From the NCBI GenBank assembly GCA_937877655.1, contig CALFJC010000015.1:1-38766 (forward strand): DNA of 38,766 bases. Direction: 5' to 3'. The notes under the pieces were generated by a model. It saw only the letters and a list, made by a program, of their open reading frames with translations. It made no database searches and had not been told where the DNA came from. The position numbers and the translations under genes were made by a program. Below are positions 22,907 to 30,861 of this stretch, in pieces (positions within the stretch are counted from its first letter, which is position 1; each line of letters opens with the position of its first letter). The DNA comes from an uncultured Selenomonadales bacterium. Its GTDB lineage: Bacteria; Bacillota; Negativicutes; Selenomonadales; Selenomonadaceae.

Positions 22907-25747
22907 TTGTCTTTAAAAAAATTATCCGCAAAACTTTTTCCATTTTTTATCGAAACATTCACCGAAAATTTTTACGGAACCTGTCGACTGTTTCTTTCCG
23001 CCTCCGACATGAAGGAAAAGGCGATTGTGCGTCACGCCGCCGGCGAGACACCCGAAGAAGCATGGGAAAAATCTTTAGCCGCGTTGGAAGAAATTTTGAA
23101 TCAAAAAGATATCGAGCCTTCAATTTTGCGAGCCGATTGGGTAATTTCAAGCGAAACTTCTTCTTGGGCAGATTTTTTGGATTTGATAAGCTCCAAAGCG
23201 CGCAACTGGTTTCGGCAGGGAATTGCGCTCGACAAAAATTATCAAATCGCTTTTACCGAGCAAGAACTCAACGCAAATTTAATTTTGTCCGACACGGAAA
23301 AAGGAAAATCTAAAGGCGAATTTCAACCCGAACGCGCCGAAAAATATTGTCTTGAGCGTTTCGGTTGCGAGTTCCCGCAACTTTCCGACGAAGACGAACT
23401 TGAAATTTTCGACACCAACGGAATTTTTATTCAAGAAGGAATGCGCGTGCCGCTGAATATCACGGGCAAATGGATGAACGCGGGGCGAAGAGATTTCACG
23501 ACAAGCGACTACAGAATTTTTTTCGCTATGGCGATGAATGCCGCAAATTATCTCGCCCGCCAATGTGACGCGGACGGAAAATTTATTTACGGGCTTTATC
23601 CTTGCGACGAAGAAGAAATTCCCGATTACAACACCCACAGACATTTTGGAACGATTTTTTCATTGGCGGAAGCTTACGAGGTTTGCACAAACGAGAACGA
23701 CAAAAAAGCTCTGGGCGATGCTATCGAAAGAAGTTTGGAATACGGGATAAGAAATTTCTTGTGCTATCGAAAAATTTCTTACAAGGAAGATGCAATTTAT
23801 TTCCGCGAAGACAAAATAACTACAATCGGGATAAGCGGGCTGGCACTTTTGGCTTTCGCAAAGTGGACGACGGCAAGCGGGACAAAAAAATATATTCCGC
23901 TGATGAATGCCGTTGCTCGCGGAATTCTCGCCTTGCAAAAATCTAACGGAAATTTTACTCACATTCTCAACGTCGAAGATTTCTCTGTCAAAAAAGAATT
24001 CGGCGTAAATTCCTATGACGGAGAAGCTCTTTTCGGCTTGATGCGCCTTTACGGCATAACCAAAGATTCAAAAATTCTTGAAGCCGTTGAACGCGCCGTG
24101 AATTATTTTATCAAAGCAAAATACTGGGAGAAACATAATCATTGGATGCAACATTCTCTGAACGAGCTGACGATTTACAAACCCAAAGCCGAATATTTCA
24201 AGTTCGGGCTCGATAATATTTCTTCGTACCTTATCAGAATATACGAATCGACTGGGCACACACCTACGCAGTTGGAAATGATTGTGGCGGAAGAAAATAT
24301 GATTCGGCGCATGAATTATCTGCCCGAAATGGAAAATCTTTTAAGACGTGTGGACGGCGAAACTTTTTATTCGACGTTGAATCTGCGCGCCGAGCGATTG
24401 CGCAACAGTTATTTTTGGTCGGAAATGGCAATGTATTTTCCGAAGCCCGAACGTATAGCCGGCAGTTTTTATATTCGTTCCGATGCTTTTCGCATTCGCA
24501 TTGACGACGTGCAACACAGTATATCGGGCATGATTTCTTACAGCAAATTTTTAAAAGGCGAAAAAGTTCCCTTCGAGCCGATTGAATATGAAATAAAATC
24601 TCCGCTCCAAAAAACGGAAACAAAATCTTCTCCTTCCAAAGCCGAGACAAAATCTCCGTCCAAAAAAGTTGAGCCCGCAAAATCTCAATCTGTTACAAAA
24701 AGCGTTCCGCCTTTCCGCGTCGGCATAATGAGAAAAAACAAAAACATTTGGAAGTCGCAAAGTGCCACTTGCGCCCAATTTTACATTGCAAAAAATTTTA
24801 ATATGGAATTGCTCCTGTTCACGCCAAAAGACATTGATTTTAAAAATAAAACCGTCCGGGCAACGATGTTGGAGGGCAACAAAAAAATTGAACGGGTCGT
24901 TCCCTTGCCGAAGATTATTGACAACCCCGCCAGCATTTTGAACGGCGAATACGGCAAAGATTTAAGGCAACTGGATTGTTATTTTACTCGCCAACCTATG
25001 GATGCCGCCAAGAAAAAAGTTTATGATCTTTTGGCGGAAGACGGCATTTTAACCGATTTTCTGATTGATACTCACATTGTTAAAGATTTTAATCATTTCT
25101 TGGAGCTGTTTCAAAAATATGAAGGCGACATTGTATTAAAAACAAATGGCGGCGCAAATAAAATCGGCGTAACCCGAATATCTCGCGAAGGCGAAAAATA
25201 TTTTATCAACTTCAAGAATGAAAAATTTTTTCTCGACACCGACGAAGAACTTTTGAATTTTTATAATGAAAATTTCACAGCCGGCAGACATGTTTTGCAA
25301 CCTTACATTTCTTCGCGAACACGTCAAGGCAACCCCTTTAATATAAGAGTTCATGCGCGCAGAGGAGCCGAAGGAAAATTCAAAGTTCATTTCTTTCCGC
25401 GAATCGGCAATGCGGACGGATTAAGTACGAATATTTCCGGCGGCGGTTTTTGGATGGATTTTGAGACTTTTCTTCAAACGGAGTTCGGCGAAGATTGGAA
25501 AATGCTTTTCGACAGATTTGTTGAGTTCGGGGATATTTTCCCTGAATACTATCAATCATTTTTCAGCACGCAACTTTTTGATCTCGGAGTTGATGTTGCA
25601 ATTCAGCGGCGCGAAAACTCTTACAGATTTAAAATTTTCGAGATCAGCACTTTCATTGACGGATCTTTTTTCGAGATAGAAGATGCCGTCACGCATTTTG
25701 AATATTATCGCTACATTGATCAAAAACTTCGTGAACGTTCCAAATAA
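22907..25747 (+). CDS. Multidomain fusion: toroid-like region plus YheC/YheD-type ATP-grasp, 946 aa
   Basis: Three parts are visible. Residues 1-190 are an unassigned alpha/beta region. Residues about 195-545 are helical, with repeated hairpin motifs (AMAMNAANYLARQCDADGKF, HRHFGTIFSLAEAYEVC, NSYDGEALFGLMRLYG, HNHWMQHSLNEL). This resembles alpha/alpha-toroid folds of glycosidases and related enzymes. A Lys/Ser/Pro-rich linker spans 563-600. Residues about 602-946 match YheC/YheD ATP-grasp proteins: FRVGIMRKNKN, DIVLKTNGGANKIGV, RQGNPFNIRVHARR and the late FKIFEISTFIDG. ATP-grasp enzymes join a carboxylate to an amine or thiol; the substrate here is unknown. TTG 22907 has AAGGAGG 9 nt upstream. 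Two DUF445 genes follow, as yheB lies near yheC and yheD in Bacillus. Confidence 0.78.
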   Translation: MSLKKLSAKLFPFFIETFTENFYGTCRLFLSASDMKEKAIVRHAAGETPEEAWEKSLAALEEILNQKDIEPSILRADWVISSETSSWADFLDLISSKARNWFRQGIALDKNYQIAFTEQELNANLILSDTEKGKSKGEFQPERAEKYCLERFGCEFPQLSDEDELEIFDTNGIFIQEGMRVPLNITGKWMNAGRRDFTTSDYRIFFAMAMNAANYLARQCDADGKFIYGLYPCDEEEIPDYNTHRHFGTIFSLAEAYEVCTNENDKKALGDAIERSLEYGIRNFLCYRKISYKEDAIYFREDKITTIGISGLALLAFAKWTTASGTKKYIPLMNAVARGILALQKSNGNFTHILNVEDFSVKKEFGVNSYDGEALFGLMRLYGITKDSKILEAVERAVNYFIKAKYWEKHNHWMQHSLNELTIYKPKAEYFKFGLDNISSYLIRIYESTGHTPTQLEMIVAEENMIRRMNYLPEMENLLRRVDGETFYSTLNLRAERLRNSYFWSEMAMYFPKPERIAGSFYIRSDAFRIRIDDVQHSISGMISYSKFLKGEKVPFEPIEYEIKSPLQKTETKSSPSKAETKSPSKKVEPAKSQSVTKSVPPFRVGIMRKNKNIWKSQSATCAQFYIAKNFNMELLLFTPKDIDFKNKTVRATMLEGNKKIERVVPLPKIIDNPASILNGEYGKDLRQLDCYFTRQPMDAAKKKVYDLLAEDGILTDFLIDTHIVKDFNHFLELFQKYEGDIVLKTNGGANKIGVTRISREGEKYFINFKNEKFFLDTDEELLNFYNENFTAGRHVLQPYISSRTRQGNPFNIRVHARRGAEGKFKVHFFPRIGNADGLSTNISGGGFWMDFETFLQTEFGEDWKMLFDRFVEFGDIFPEYYQSFFSTQLFDLGVDVAIQRRENSYRFKIFEISTFIDGSFFEIEDAVTHFEYYRYIDQKLRERSK

Positions 25748-25768
25748 ATTTTGTCGGGAAAATTTTTT

Positions 25769-25793
25769 GAGACTCCTTCGGGAGTCTTTTTTT
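25769..25793 (+). terminator. Strong terminator after the ATP-grasp fusion gene
   Basis: AGACTCC-TTCG-GGAGTCT is a perfect stem with a stable tetraloop, followed by seven T. Confidence 0.93.
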
Positions 25794-25804
25794 GTGAAAA
25801 ATTT

Positions 25805-25834
25805 TTGAAGACACGCAGGAAATTTCGTGATAAA
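25805..25834 (+). promoter_or_regulatory. Promoter of the first DUF445 gene
   Basis: TTGAAG (25805-25810) and GATAAA (25829-25834) are separated by 18 bp, 33 bp before the start. Moderate match. Confidence 0.5.
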
Positions 25835-25866
25835 ATAATTTAAACGGAGATGGAGGTGAAAAATTT

Positions 25867-27252
25867 TTGGCAGACAACAAAACGAAGGCGACGGCGACAT
25901 TGGCGGCGAGTGCAGTTCTTGCAGTTTCAACCTTGCCGGAAATTTCTCCGCTGAAATTTATTTTGACGGGCTCGGTCGGAGGATTTACTCTCGGACTTTT
26001 GAATCACGGCTTTTTGGCGGCGACAATCGGCGGCATGGCGGACTGGTTTGGCGTGACGGCACTTTTTCGCAAGCCGTTGGGAATTGGTTTTCACACAGAA
26101 ATTTTGCGGCGCAATCGTGCTCGGATTATGGATGCGATTGTGGAATTTGTCGGAAGCGATTTGCTGAACACAAAAAATATTATGGAGACCGTCCGCGATG
26201 AAAATACGGCGCAGCTTTTGATTGATTATTTCGAGCAGAACAAAGGGCGGGAGAAAACCAAAATTTTGGTGCGAGAAATTTTGAGTGAACTTTTCGGCGG
26301 GCTTGATACAAAAAAAATTTCTCAAGGCGTTGCGCCGATTTTGGAAAATGAAATTAAAAATCTGGACGCGCAAAAACTTTTCGACGCGGTGATAAAAGTT
26401 GTCACGAGCGACAAACACAGCCGCAAAATTTTAATTACGCTCCTTGACACGGGTCATAAAATTTTGCAAAGCAAACACATGCAGGAAGAAATTTTGAAGA
26501 AGATAACCGAATTGCGCGAGGCTTACGAAGGAGATTCGGCGGGGCGTGCGCTGGTTTTGTCGAGTATGGATTTGACGGACGAAAAAATTTTGAGCATTTT
26601 AAACGAAACTGTTGACAAGAAAATTAACGAGGCGGAAAAAATTCTAAAGGCGGAAGGAATGCTTGACGCGGAAACTGCGCGGGCGGCAGGCGAAATGATT
26701 AAAACTTTCGGCGGCTTCGTGACAAATGCGGCGGGCGGTCTCGGCACGAAAAAATTTCTGGACGAGCTAAAAATTCTTTTCATTGAGAAATTTGATTCGG
26801 CGAATTACATAAAGACTTGGCTTGATGTCAACGTTAAGGGCGAGATTGATCCGAAAGTTTTGGAGTCGTTGCAACGTAAACAGGCGGCAAATCCGAAAGA
26901 TGCCAAAAAGATTGTTGAGGTTGAGCGCAAGCCCGTCATTTGGAAAGATGCGGCGGATTTTTTGGTTGACGCGAAGATTGACGAGTTTAAAAATGATGTG
27001 GAGTTTCAGAAGAAATTTGACGCGCTGATAAAAGATTTTGTGGAAAATTTATTGGAAGAATATCGCGGGCAGATACCGCAAATGATTCGCGAGCGGCTGG
27101 ATAAATTCAGCGACGACGAGTTGACGGAGTTTGTGGAAAGTCACGTGGCGGACGATTTGCAGATGATAAGAATCAACGGCTCGGTTTGCGGCGCGTTGGT
27201 CGGCATGTTTTTATATGTCATCTCGCAAATTATTGAGCACTTAGTAAGGTAA
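25867..27252 (+). CDS. DUF445 (YheB-like) membrane protein, first paralog, 461 aa
   Basis: Starts with membrane segments (ATLAASAVLAVSTLP, KFILTGSVGGFTLGLLNHGFLAATIGGMADWFGVTALFRKPLG). GGMADWFGVTALFRKPLG followed by HTEIL-RNRARIM is the DUF445 signature. A long helical, charged middle part follows, then a C-terminal anchor after MIRINGSVCGALVGMFLYVI. Such topology gives a large domain tethered at both ends. Function is unknown; the B. subtilis relative YheB sits with yheC and yheD. TTG 25867 is the start, with GGAGGTG upstream. It shares signature and architecture with the gene at 27472 but is separated from it by a repeat-rich 219-bp gap. Confidence 0.88.
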   Translation: MADNKTKATATLAASAVLAVSTLPEISPLKFILTGSVGGFTLGLLNHGFLAATIGGMADWFGVTALFRKPLGIGFHTEILRRNRARIMDAIVEFVGSDLLNTKNIMETVRDENTAQLLIDYFEQNKGREKTKILVREILSELFGGLDTKKISQGVAPILENEIKNLDAQKLFDAVIKVVTSDKHSRKILITLLDTGHKILQSKHMQEEILKKITELREAYEGDSAGRALVLSSMDLTDEKILSILNETVDKKINEAEKILKAEGMLDAETARAAGEMIKTFGGFVTNAAGGLGTKKFLDELKILFIEKFDSANYIKTWLDVNVKGEIDPKVLESLQRKQAANPKDAKKIVEVERKPVIWKDAADFLVDAKIDEFKNDVEFQKKFDALIKDFVENLLEEYRGQIPQMIRERLDKFSDDELTEFVESHVADDLQMIRINGSVCGALVGMFLYVISQIIEHLVR

Positions 27253-27285
27253 ATTGTCCCCTTTTTTCTAAAGTGGAAGTGTTCT

Positions 27286-27396
27286 CAACTTTTTCTTTGC
27301 TGCGCCCAAAGAAAAAGTTGCAAAAAGAAAGGGCGTTTGCCCCGCAATAGAAACATCCTGTTTCTGTTGCGGGCGGGCGCACGTCCTGTGCGCCCG
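27286..27396 (+). repeat. Cluster of three consecutive hairpins between the DUF445 genes
   Basis: Hairpin 1 is a perfect 14-bp stem (CAACTTTTTCTTTG, 27286-27299 with 27307-27320). Hairpin 2 has 15-bp arms (27341-27355 with 27359-27373), with a single wobble pair. Hairpin 3 is a perfect 9-bp GC stem (CGGGCGCAC, 27374-27382 with 27388-27396). There is no reading frame and no U-tract after any of them. It looks like a dispersed palindromic (REP/MITE-like) element rather than a terminator. Confidence 0.8.
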
Positions 27397-27419
27397 TAAA
27401 CTACTTCGATTTAGTCTTC

Positions 27420-27452
27420 ATTACTCATTGCTAATTACTCATTATTAATTGC
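27420..27452 (+). repeat. Period-7 repeat array (inverse orientation, ATTACTC/TTGCTAA units)
   Basis: Units such as ATTACTC, ATTGCTA, ATTACTC and ATTATTA follow the hairpin cluster and end at the ribosome binding site of the next gene. Confidence 0.75.
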
Positions 27453-27471
27453 TTTTTGGGGGTGATAATTT

Positions 27472-28791
27472 TTGAACAGATGGAATAACGCCGACACGAC
27501 TTTACTTTGTGCCGCGCTGTTTTTTTTAATGGCTGTCGGCTTTAAAATCACATTTCCCGGAAATATTTTTGCTGAAGGATTTTTGTTCGTGACGGAGGCG
27601 GCACTCGTCGGCGGAATTGCGGACTGGTTTGCGGTTACCGCGCTTTTCAAAAAACCGCTCGGCTTTCCGTTCCACACGGCGATTTTGCCGCGCCGCAGAA
27701 AAGATTTCGTCAAAGCGTCCGTCGTTATGGTTCAGCAAGAATTTTTTTCGCGGCGAACGATCTTTAAAAAGCTCGGCGACTTCAAACTTCTTCCTCGCAT
27801 TGTAGAATTTTTGTCAAGAGATTCAACGCGCAAAATTGTTGTCGAAGAACTTTTTAACGTCGTGAAAAAATTTGTCTCCGCGCAGAAAAAAGAAATTCGT
27901 TCAAAGGAAATAGCTAACGAACTTCGCCGAGTTATTCAAAACATTCCCGCGAAGGATTTGATTAACGATTTCGGCGCGCAATTCAAACGCAACAACAAGG
28001 ACAAAGAAATTTTTATAAGCATTGTCAAGGCGATACGTCGTGTGGCGGCGAAGCCCGAAACTTTCGACAAACTCCAAGCGATTTTGGAAGAATACGCCAG
28101 CGAAAAAACAAAAAACATGGGCGGCTTTTCAATTTTGATGGCGGGGCTCGCGCAAATGCTTGACTTGGTGAACTTTGAAGAAGCGGCGCGAATCATGCAA
28201 ACGCAACTGCTGAAACTTCTTGACGAACTCGCCGCAGAAACACAAATTCACAGACGGACGCTTAACGAATGCCGCTTAAAAATTTCGGAACTCGCCGACA
28301 CAATCGAATTTAAAGGTTTGGTGGAGGACATACAAATCGACGCGTCTAAGGGACTCCCGCTTGAGGAAGCGATTGAACTCGCGCTGATTCACATTGAAAG
28401 CCAGATAACGACGACAGATTTTGAAGAAGCATTTGAAAAAGCGCGGGCGTCAAAAAATTTTTCGGGAAAAAGTTTGGGCGCATTGCTCGTGAACATTTTC
28501 AATGAAGAGTACGACAGATTTTTGAAATTAATCGGCGAAGATACGGCGGCGCGGCGGGCATTTGAAAAATTTGTAGACGAATTGACGGCGCGGGCGGCAC
28601 TCCATGCGCAACCGCTGGTCGGGACGGTCGCAAAATCTGCGTTGGAAAAATTAACCGAAGAACAATTAAACAATTTAGTTTACGACAAGGCGGAGCAAGA
28701 TTTTATCTGGATTCGATTAAACGGCTCAATCGTCGGCTCTGTTGTCGGCTTGGCGATTTTCATTTTAATTAAGGCGGCGGGGGCTTTTTAA
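27472..28791 (+). CDS. DUF445 (YheB-like) membrane protein, second paralog, 439 aa
   Basis: Same architecture as the upstream paralog. N-terminal membrane segments (LLCAALFFLMAVGFKITF) lead into VGGIADWFAVTALFKKPLGFPFHTAILPRRRKDF, the DUF445 signature. A long helical region follows, and the end is IWIRLNGSIVGSVVGLAIFILI. The two proteins are clearly diverged, so the duplication is old. The start is TTG 27472 with GGGGGTG upstream. The last codon and stop merge into an AATTAGG repeat array. Function unknown; a link to the ATP-grasp fusion upstream is suggested only by conserved neighbourhood. Confidence 0.87.
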   Translation: MNRWNNADTTLLCAALFFLMAVGFKITFPGNIFAEGFLFVTEAALVGGIADWFAVTALFKKPLGFPFHTAILPRRRKDFVKASVVMVQQEFFSRRTIFKKLGDFKLLPRIVEFLSRDSTRKIVVEELFNVVKKFVSAQKKEIRSKEIANELRRVIQNIPAKDLINDFGAQFKRNNKDKEIFISIVKAIRRVAAKPETFDKLQAILEEYASEKTKNMGGFSILMAGLAQMLDLVNFEEAARIMQTQLLKLLDELAAETQIHRRTLNECRLKISELADTIEFKGLVEDIQIDASKGLPLEEAIELALIHIESQITTTDFEEAFEKARASKNFSGKSLGALLVNIFNEEYDRFLKLIGEDTAARRAFEKFVDELTARAALHAQPLVGTVAKSALEKLTEEQLNNLVYDKAEQDFIWIRLNGSIVGSVVGLAIFILIKAAGAF

Positions 28792-28826
28792 TTAGGAATT
28801 ATGAATTAGGAATTAGGAATGAGGAA
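28790..28826 (+). repeat. Period-7 repeat array AATTAGG before murI
   Basis: Units AATTAGG, AATTATG, AATTAGG, AATTAGG and AATGAGG start inside the stop codon of the DUF445 gene. The last unit provides the GAGG ribosome binding site of murI. Confidence 0.85.
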
Positions 28827-28832
28827 TTGTTT

Positions 28833-29669
28833 TTGAAAGTGGCGTTTTTTGATTCGGGAATAGGCGGCTTGTCGGTTTTACATCACGCGCTGAAAGTTTT
28901 GCCGCAGGAAGAATTTATATTTTTTGCGGACGAAGATCATGTTCCTTACGGCACGAAGTCTCGCGAAGAAGTTTTGCGCTTTGTGGACGAGGCGTTTGAA
29001 TTTTTAATCGGGCAAGGCGTCGGAGCAATCGTAGTAGCTTGCAACACGGCGACTTCGGTTGCGGTAAAGGAAATGCGCGAAAAATATTCTTTGCCGATAA
29101 TCGGAATGGAGCCGGCGTTGAAATTGGCGTTGGATTTATTTCCGCAAAAAAAAGTTTTGGTTACGGCAACGGCGATAACAATCACGGGCGAAAAAATTTT
29201 GAACTTGATAGAAAAACTTCACGCAGAAAATTTGACGGAGCTTAAAGCGTTGCCGCGCTTGGTGGAATTTGCGGAGCGACAGGAATTCAATTCGGCGGCG
29301 GTAGAAAATTATCTGCGCGGGGAGCTTGCCGATTATGACTTTGAAAAATTTTCGGCATTGGTTTTGGGGTGCACACATTTTAATTATTTCAAGGACACGT
29401 TGCGAAAAGTTTTGCCGCCGCACGTGAAAATTTTGGACGGCAACGCGGGCACGATTAACGAATTGATAAGGCGAACGAATTTGCAACCTTCCCTTATCCC
29501 ATTTCCCGTTTCCCTTGCCCCTGCATTTTTGCAACCTTCCCTTATCCCATTTCCCGTTTCCCTTGCCCCTGCATTTTTTTATTCCAAGCGGCGCGTGACC
29601 GATTCGGCTGAACTGCTTCGATTGGAAAAATTTTTAAAACGGCTTGATGAAATGGAGGCGATTAAATGA
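28833..29669 (+). CDS. murI: Glutamate racemase MurI with an in-frame tandem insertion, 278 aa
   Basis: Makes D-glutamate for peptidoglycan. The N-terminal FFDSGIGGLSVL, the first catalytic Cys in VVACNTATSVA, IIGMEPALK and the second Cys in VLGCTHFNYF are intact. Near the C-terminus (codons from 29481) a 16-residue unit, LQPSLIPFPVSLAPAF, occurs twice in perfect copies before the normal end YSKRRVTDSAELLRLEKFL. This extends a solvent-exposed C-terminal loop and may or may not affect activity. Start choice: TTG 28833 has GAGG 8 nt upstream, while TTG 28827 is too close. The stop overlaps the next gene by ATGA. Confidence 0.92.
   Translation: MKVAFFDSGIGGLSVLHHALKVLPQEEFIFFADEDHVPYGTKSREEVLRFVDEAFEFLIGQGVGAIVVACNTATSVAVKEMREKYSLPIIGMEPALKLALDLFPQKKVLVTATAITITGEKILNLIEKLHAENLTELKALPRLVEFAERQEFNSAAVENYLRGELADYDFEKFSALVLGCTHFNYFKDTLRKVLPPHVKILDGNAGTINELIRRTNLQPSLIPFPVSLAPAFLQPSLIPFPVSLAPAFFYSKRRVTDSAELLRLEKFLKRLDEMEAIK
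29481..29576 (+). repeat. Perfect 2 x 48-bp tandem repeat inside murI
   Basis: Two identical 48-bp units (29481-29528, 29529-29576) rich in CCCTT, CCCAT, CCCGT and TTTCCC words. The composition differs from the AAA/GCG-rich codon style of the gene and resembles intergenic low-complexity repeat. Being a multiple of 3 it keeps the frame. Confidence 0.95.
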
Positions 29670-30337
29670 AAATTTACAAGGCGGCGATTTTCGACATGGA
29701 CGGCACTTTGACGGATACTCTCGCCGATTTGCATGACAGCGTTAATGAAATGCTTGATCATTACAATTTTCCGCGCAGGACACTCGATGAAGTTCGACAA
29801 TTCGTCGGTAACGGCGCAAGAAAGTTGATGCTCCGCGCTCTTCCTGCCGAAAAAATTTCCGATGAAAATTTCGTTGACGAGGCATTGGCTTTTTACAATG
29901 ATTGTTACGCTCGCAACTGTTTGAAAAAAGTTTGTCCCTACGACGGGATTATGAACATGCTTAAAATTTTGGCGGAGAAAAAAATTCCGCTGGGCATCTG
30001 CACGAACAAACAACACTTCGCGGCGGTTGCGATTGCGAAAAAAATTCTTGCGCCGATAAAATTTTCTTATGTCAGCGGCGACGAGCCCGGGCGTCCGAGA
30101 AAACCTAATCCGACTCGCGCATTGGAAGGCGCAAAAAAATTTGGCGTCGAGCCCGCGCAGGTTGCCTACTTCGGTGATACAGCGGTTGATATTCAGACGG
30201 CGATTAACGCGGGCTTTTTGCCCGTCGGAGTGACTTGGGGCTTTCGTCCGCGCAGTGAACTTGTTGAGAGCGGCGCGGAAATTATTGTCGACACGCCGCA
30301 AGAAATTTTGGCGCAAATAAATTTTGGAGGGAAATAA
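29666..30337 (+). CDS. gph: HAD-family hydrolase, phosphoglycolate phosphatase-like, 223 aa
   Basis: Haloacid dehalogenase phosphatase with nucleophile motif I FDMDGTLTDT and motif II GICTNKQ. Motif III is RKPNPTR (Lys), and motif IV is VAYFGDTAVDIQTAINAG. The helical cap (LDHYNFPRRTLDEVRQFVGNGARKLM) is the C1 type of phosphoglycolate phosphatase. The true substrate is uncertain, since many such proteins are broad phosphatases. It is translationally coupled to murI by a 4-bp overlap and followed 1 nt later by the YbaK-domain gene, forming a three-gene operon. Confidence 0.88.
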   Translation: MKIYKAAIFDMDGTLTDTLADLHDSVNEMLDHYNFPRRTLDEVRQFVGNGARKLMLRALPAEKISDENFVDEALAFYNDCYARNCLKKVCPYDGIMNMLKILAEKKIPLGICTNKQHFAAVAIAKKILAPIKFSYVSGDEPGRPRKPNPTRALEGAKKFGVEPAQVAYFGDTAVDIQTAINAGFLPVGVTWGFRPRSELVESGAEIIVDTPQEILAQINFGGK

Positions 30338-30338
30338 A

Positions 30339-30806
30339 TTGTCCATTGAAAAAGTCAGAAAATATTTTGCAGAGATCGGCGAGCCCGAACGCGTGATTGA
30401 GTTTGAACAATCGACATTTACCAGCGAACTTGCCGCGCAGGCTCTTAATTGCGAAGTCGGACGCATTGCCAAAACAATTTCCGTTTTCGTTGACAAAAAG
30501 CCCGTGCTGATTTTGATGTCGGGCGATATGAAAATCGACAACAAAAAATTTAAAACGCAATTCAACTGCCGCCCGCATATGATTCCCGTTGACGAAGTGG
30601 AAAATTTAATCGGGCACGCGGTCGGCGGAGTTTGTCCTTTTGCCGTCAACGAAGGCATTCCGATTTATCTTGACGCCTCGCTGAAAAGATTCGACGTGAT
30701 TTATCCCGCCGCCGGCAACGATAAAAGTTGTGCGCGATTCAAACTCGACGAACTGGAAAAATATATCAAGAGCGCGGGTTGGGTTGACGTTGCCAAGCCG
30801 AAATAA
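30339..30806 (+). CDS. YbaK/ProX-domain aminoacyl-tRNA deacylase, 155 aa
   Basis: Trans-editing domain protein. It contains VIEFEQSTFTSELAAQALNCEVGRIAKTISVFV, an ILMSGDMKIDNKKFK segment with the conserved Lys, VGGVCPFAV and IPIYLDASLKRFDVIYPAAG. The fold is that of YbaK and ProRS-associated editing domains, but it clearly differs from the ybaK gene at 18293. The amino acid and tRNA edited cannot be told. The start is TTG 30339 with GGAGGGA 7-8 nt upstream. An in-frame TTG at 30324 lies inside the preceding gene and has no site. Confidence 0.87.
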   Translation: MSIEKVRKYFAEIGEPERVIEFEQSTFTSELAAQALNCEVGRIAKTISVFVDKKPVLILMSGDMKIDNKKFKTQFNCRPHMIPVDEVENLIGHAVGGVCPFAVNEGIPIYLDASLKRFDVIYPAAGNDKSCARFKLDELEKYIKSAGWVDVAKPK

Positions 30807-30810
30807 AATT

Positions 30811-30839
30811 TTGTGCTTTTTGTTGACAGCTGATATAAT
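30811..30839 (+). promoter_or_regulatory. Extended -10 promoter of the secreted protein gene
   Basis: TATAAT (30834-30839) is preceded by TGA (extended -10). TTGTGC (30811-30816) lies 17 bp upstream as a partial -35. A TTGACA at 30823 is too close to act with this -10. Confidence 0.65.
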
Positions 30840-30861
30840 CTGCGCGGAAAGGATGAAGGAC

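Noticed and set aside
29579..30658. Long open frame of 359 codons on the minus strand opposite murI and gph
   Set aside because: It runs antisense to two well-supported genes with catalytic motifs. It has no family resemblance and is best explained by the codon composition of the real genes.
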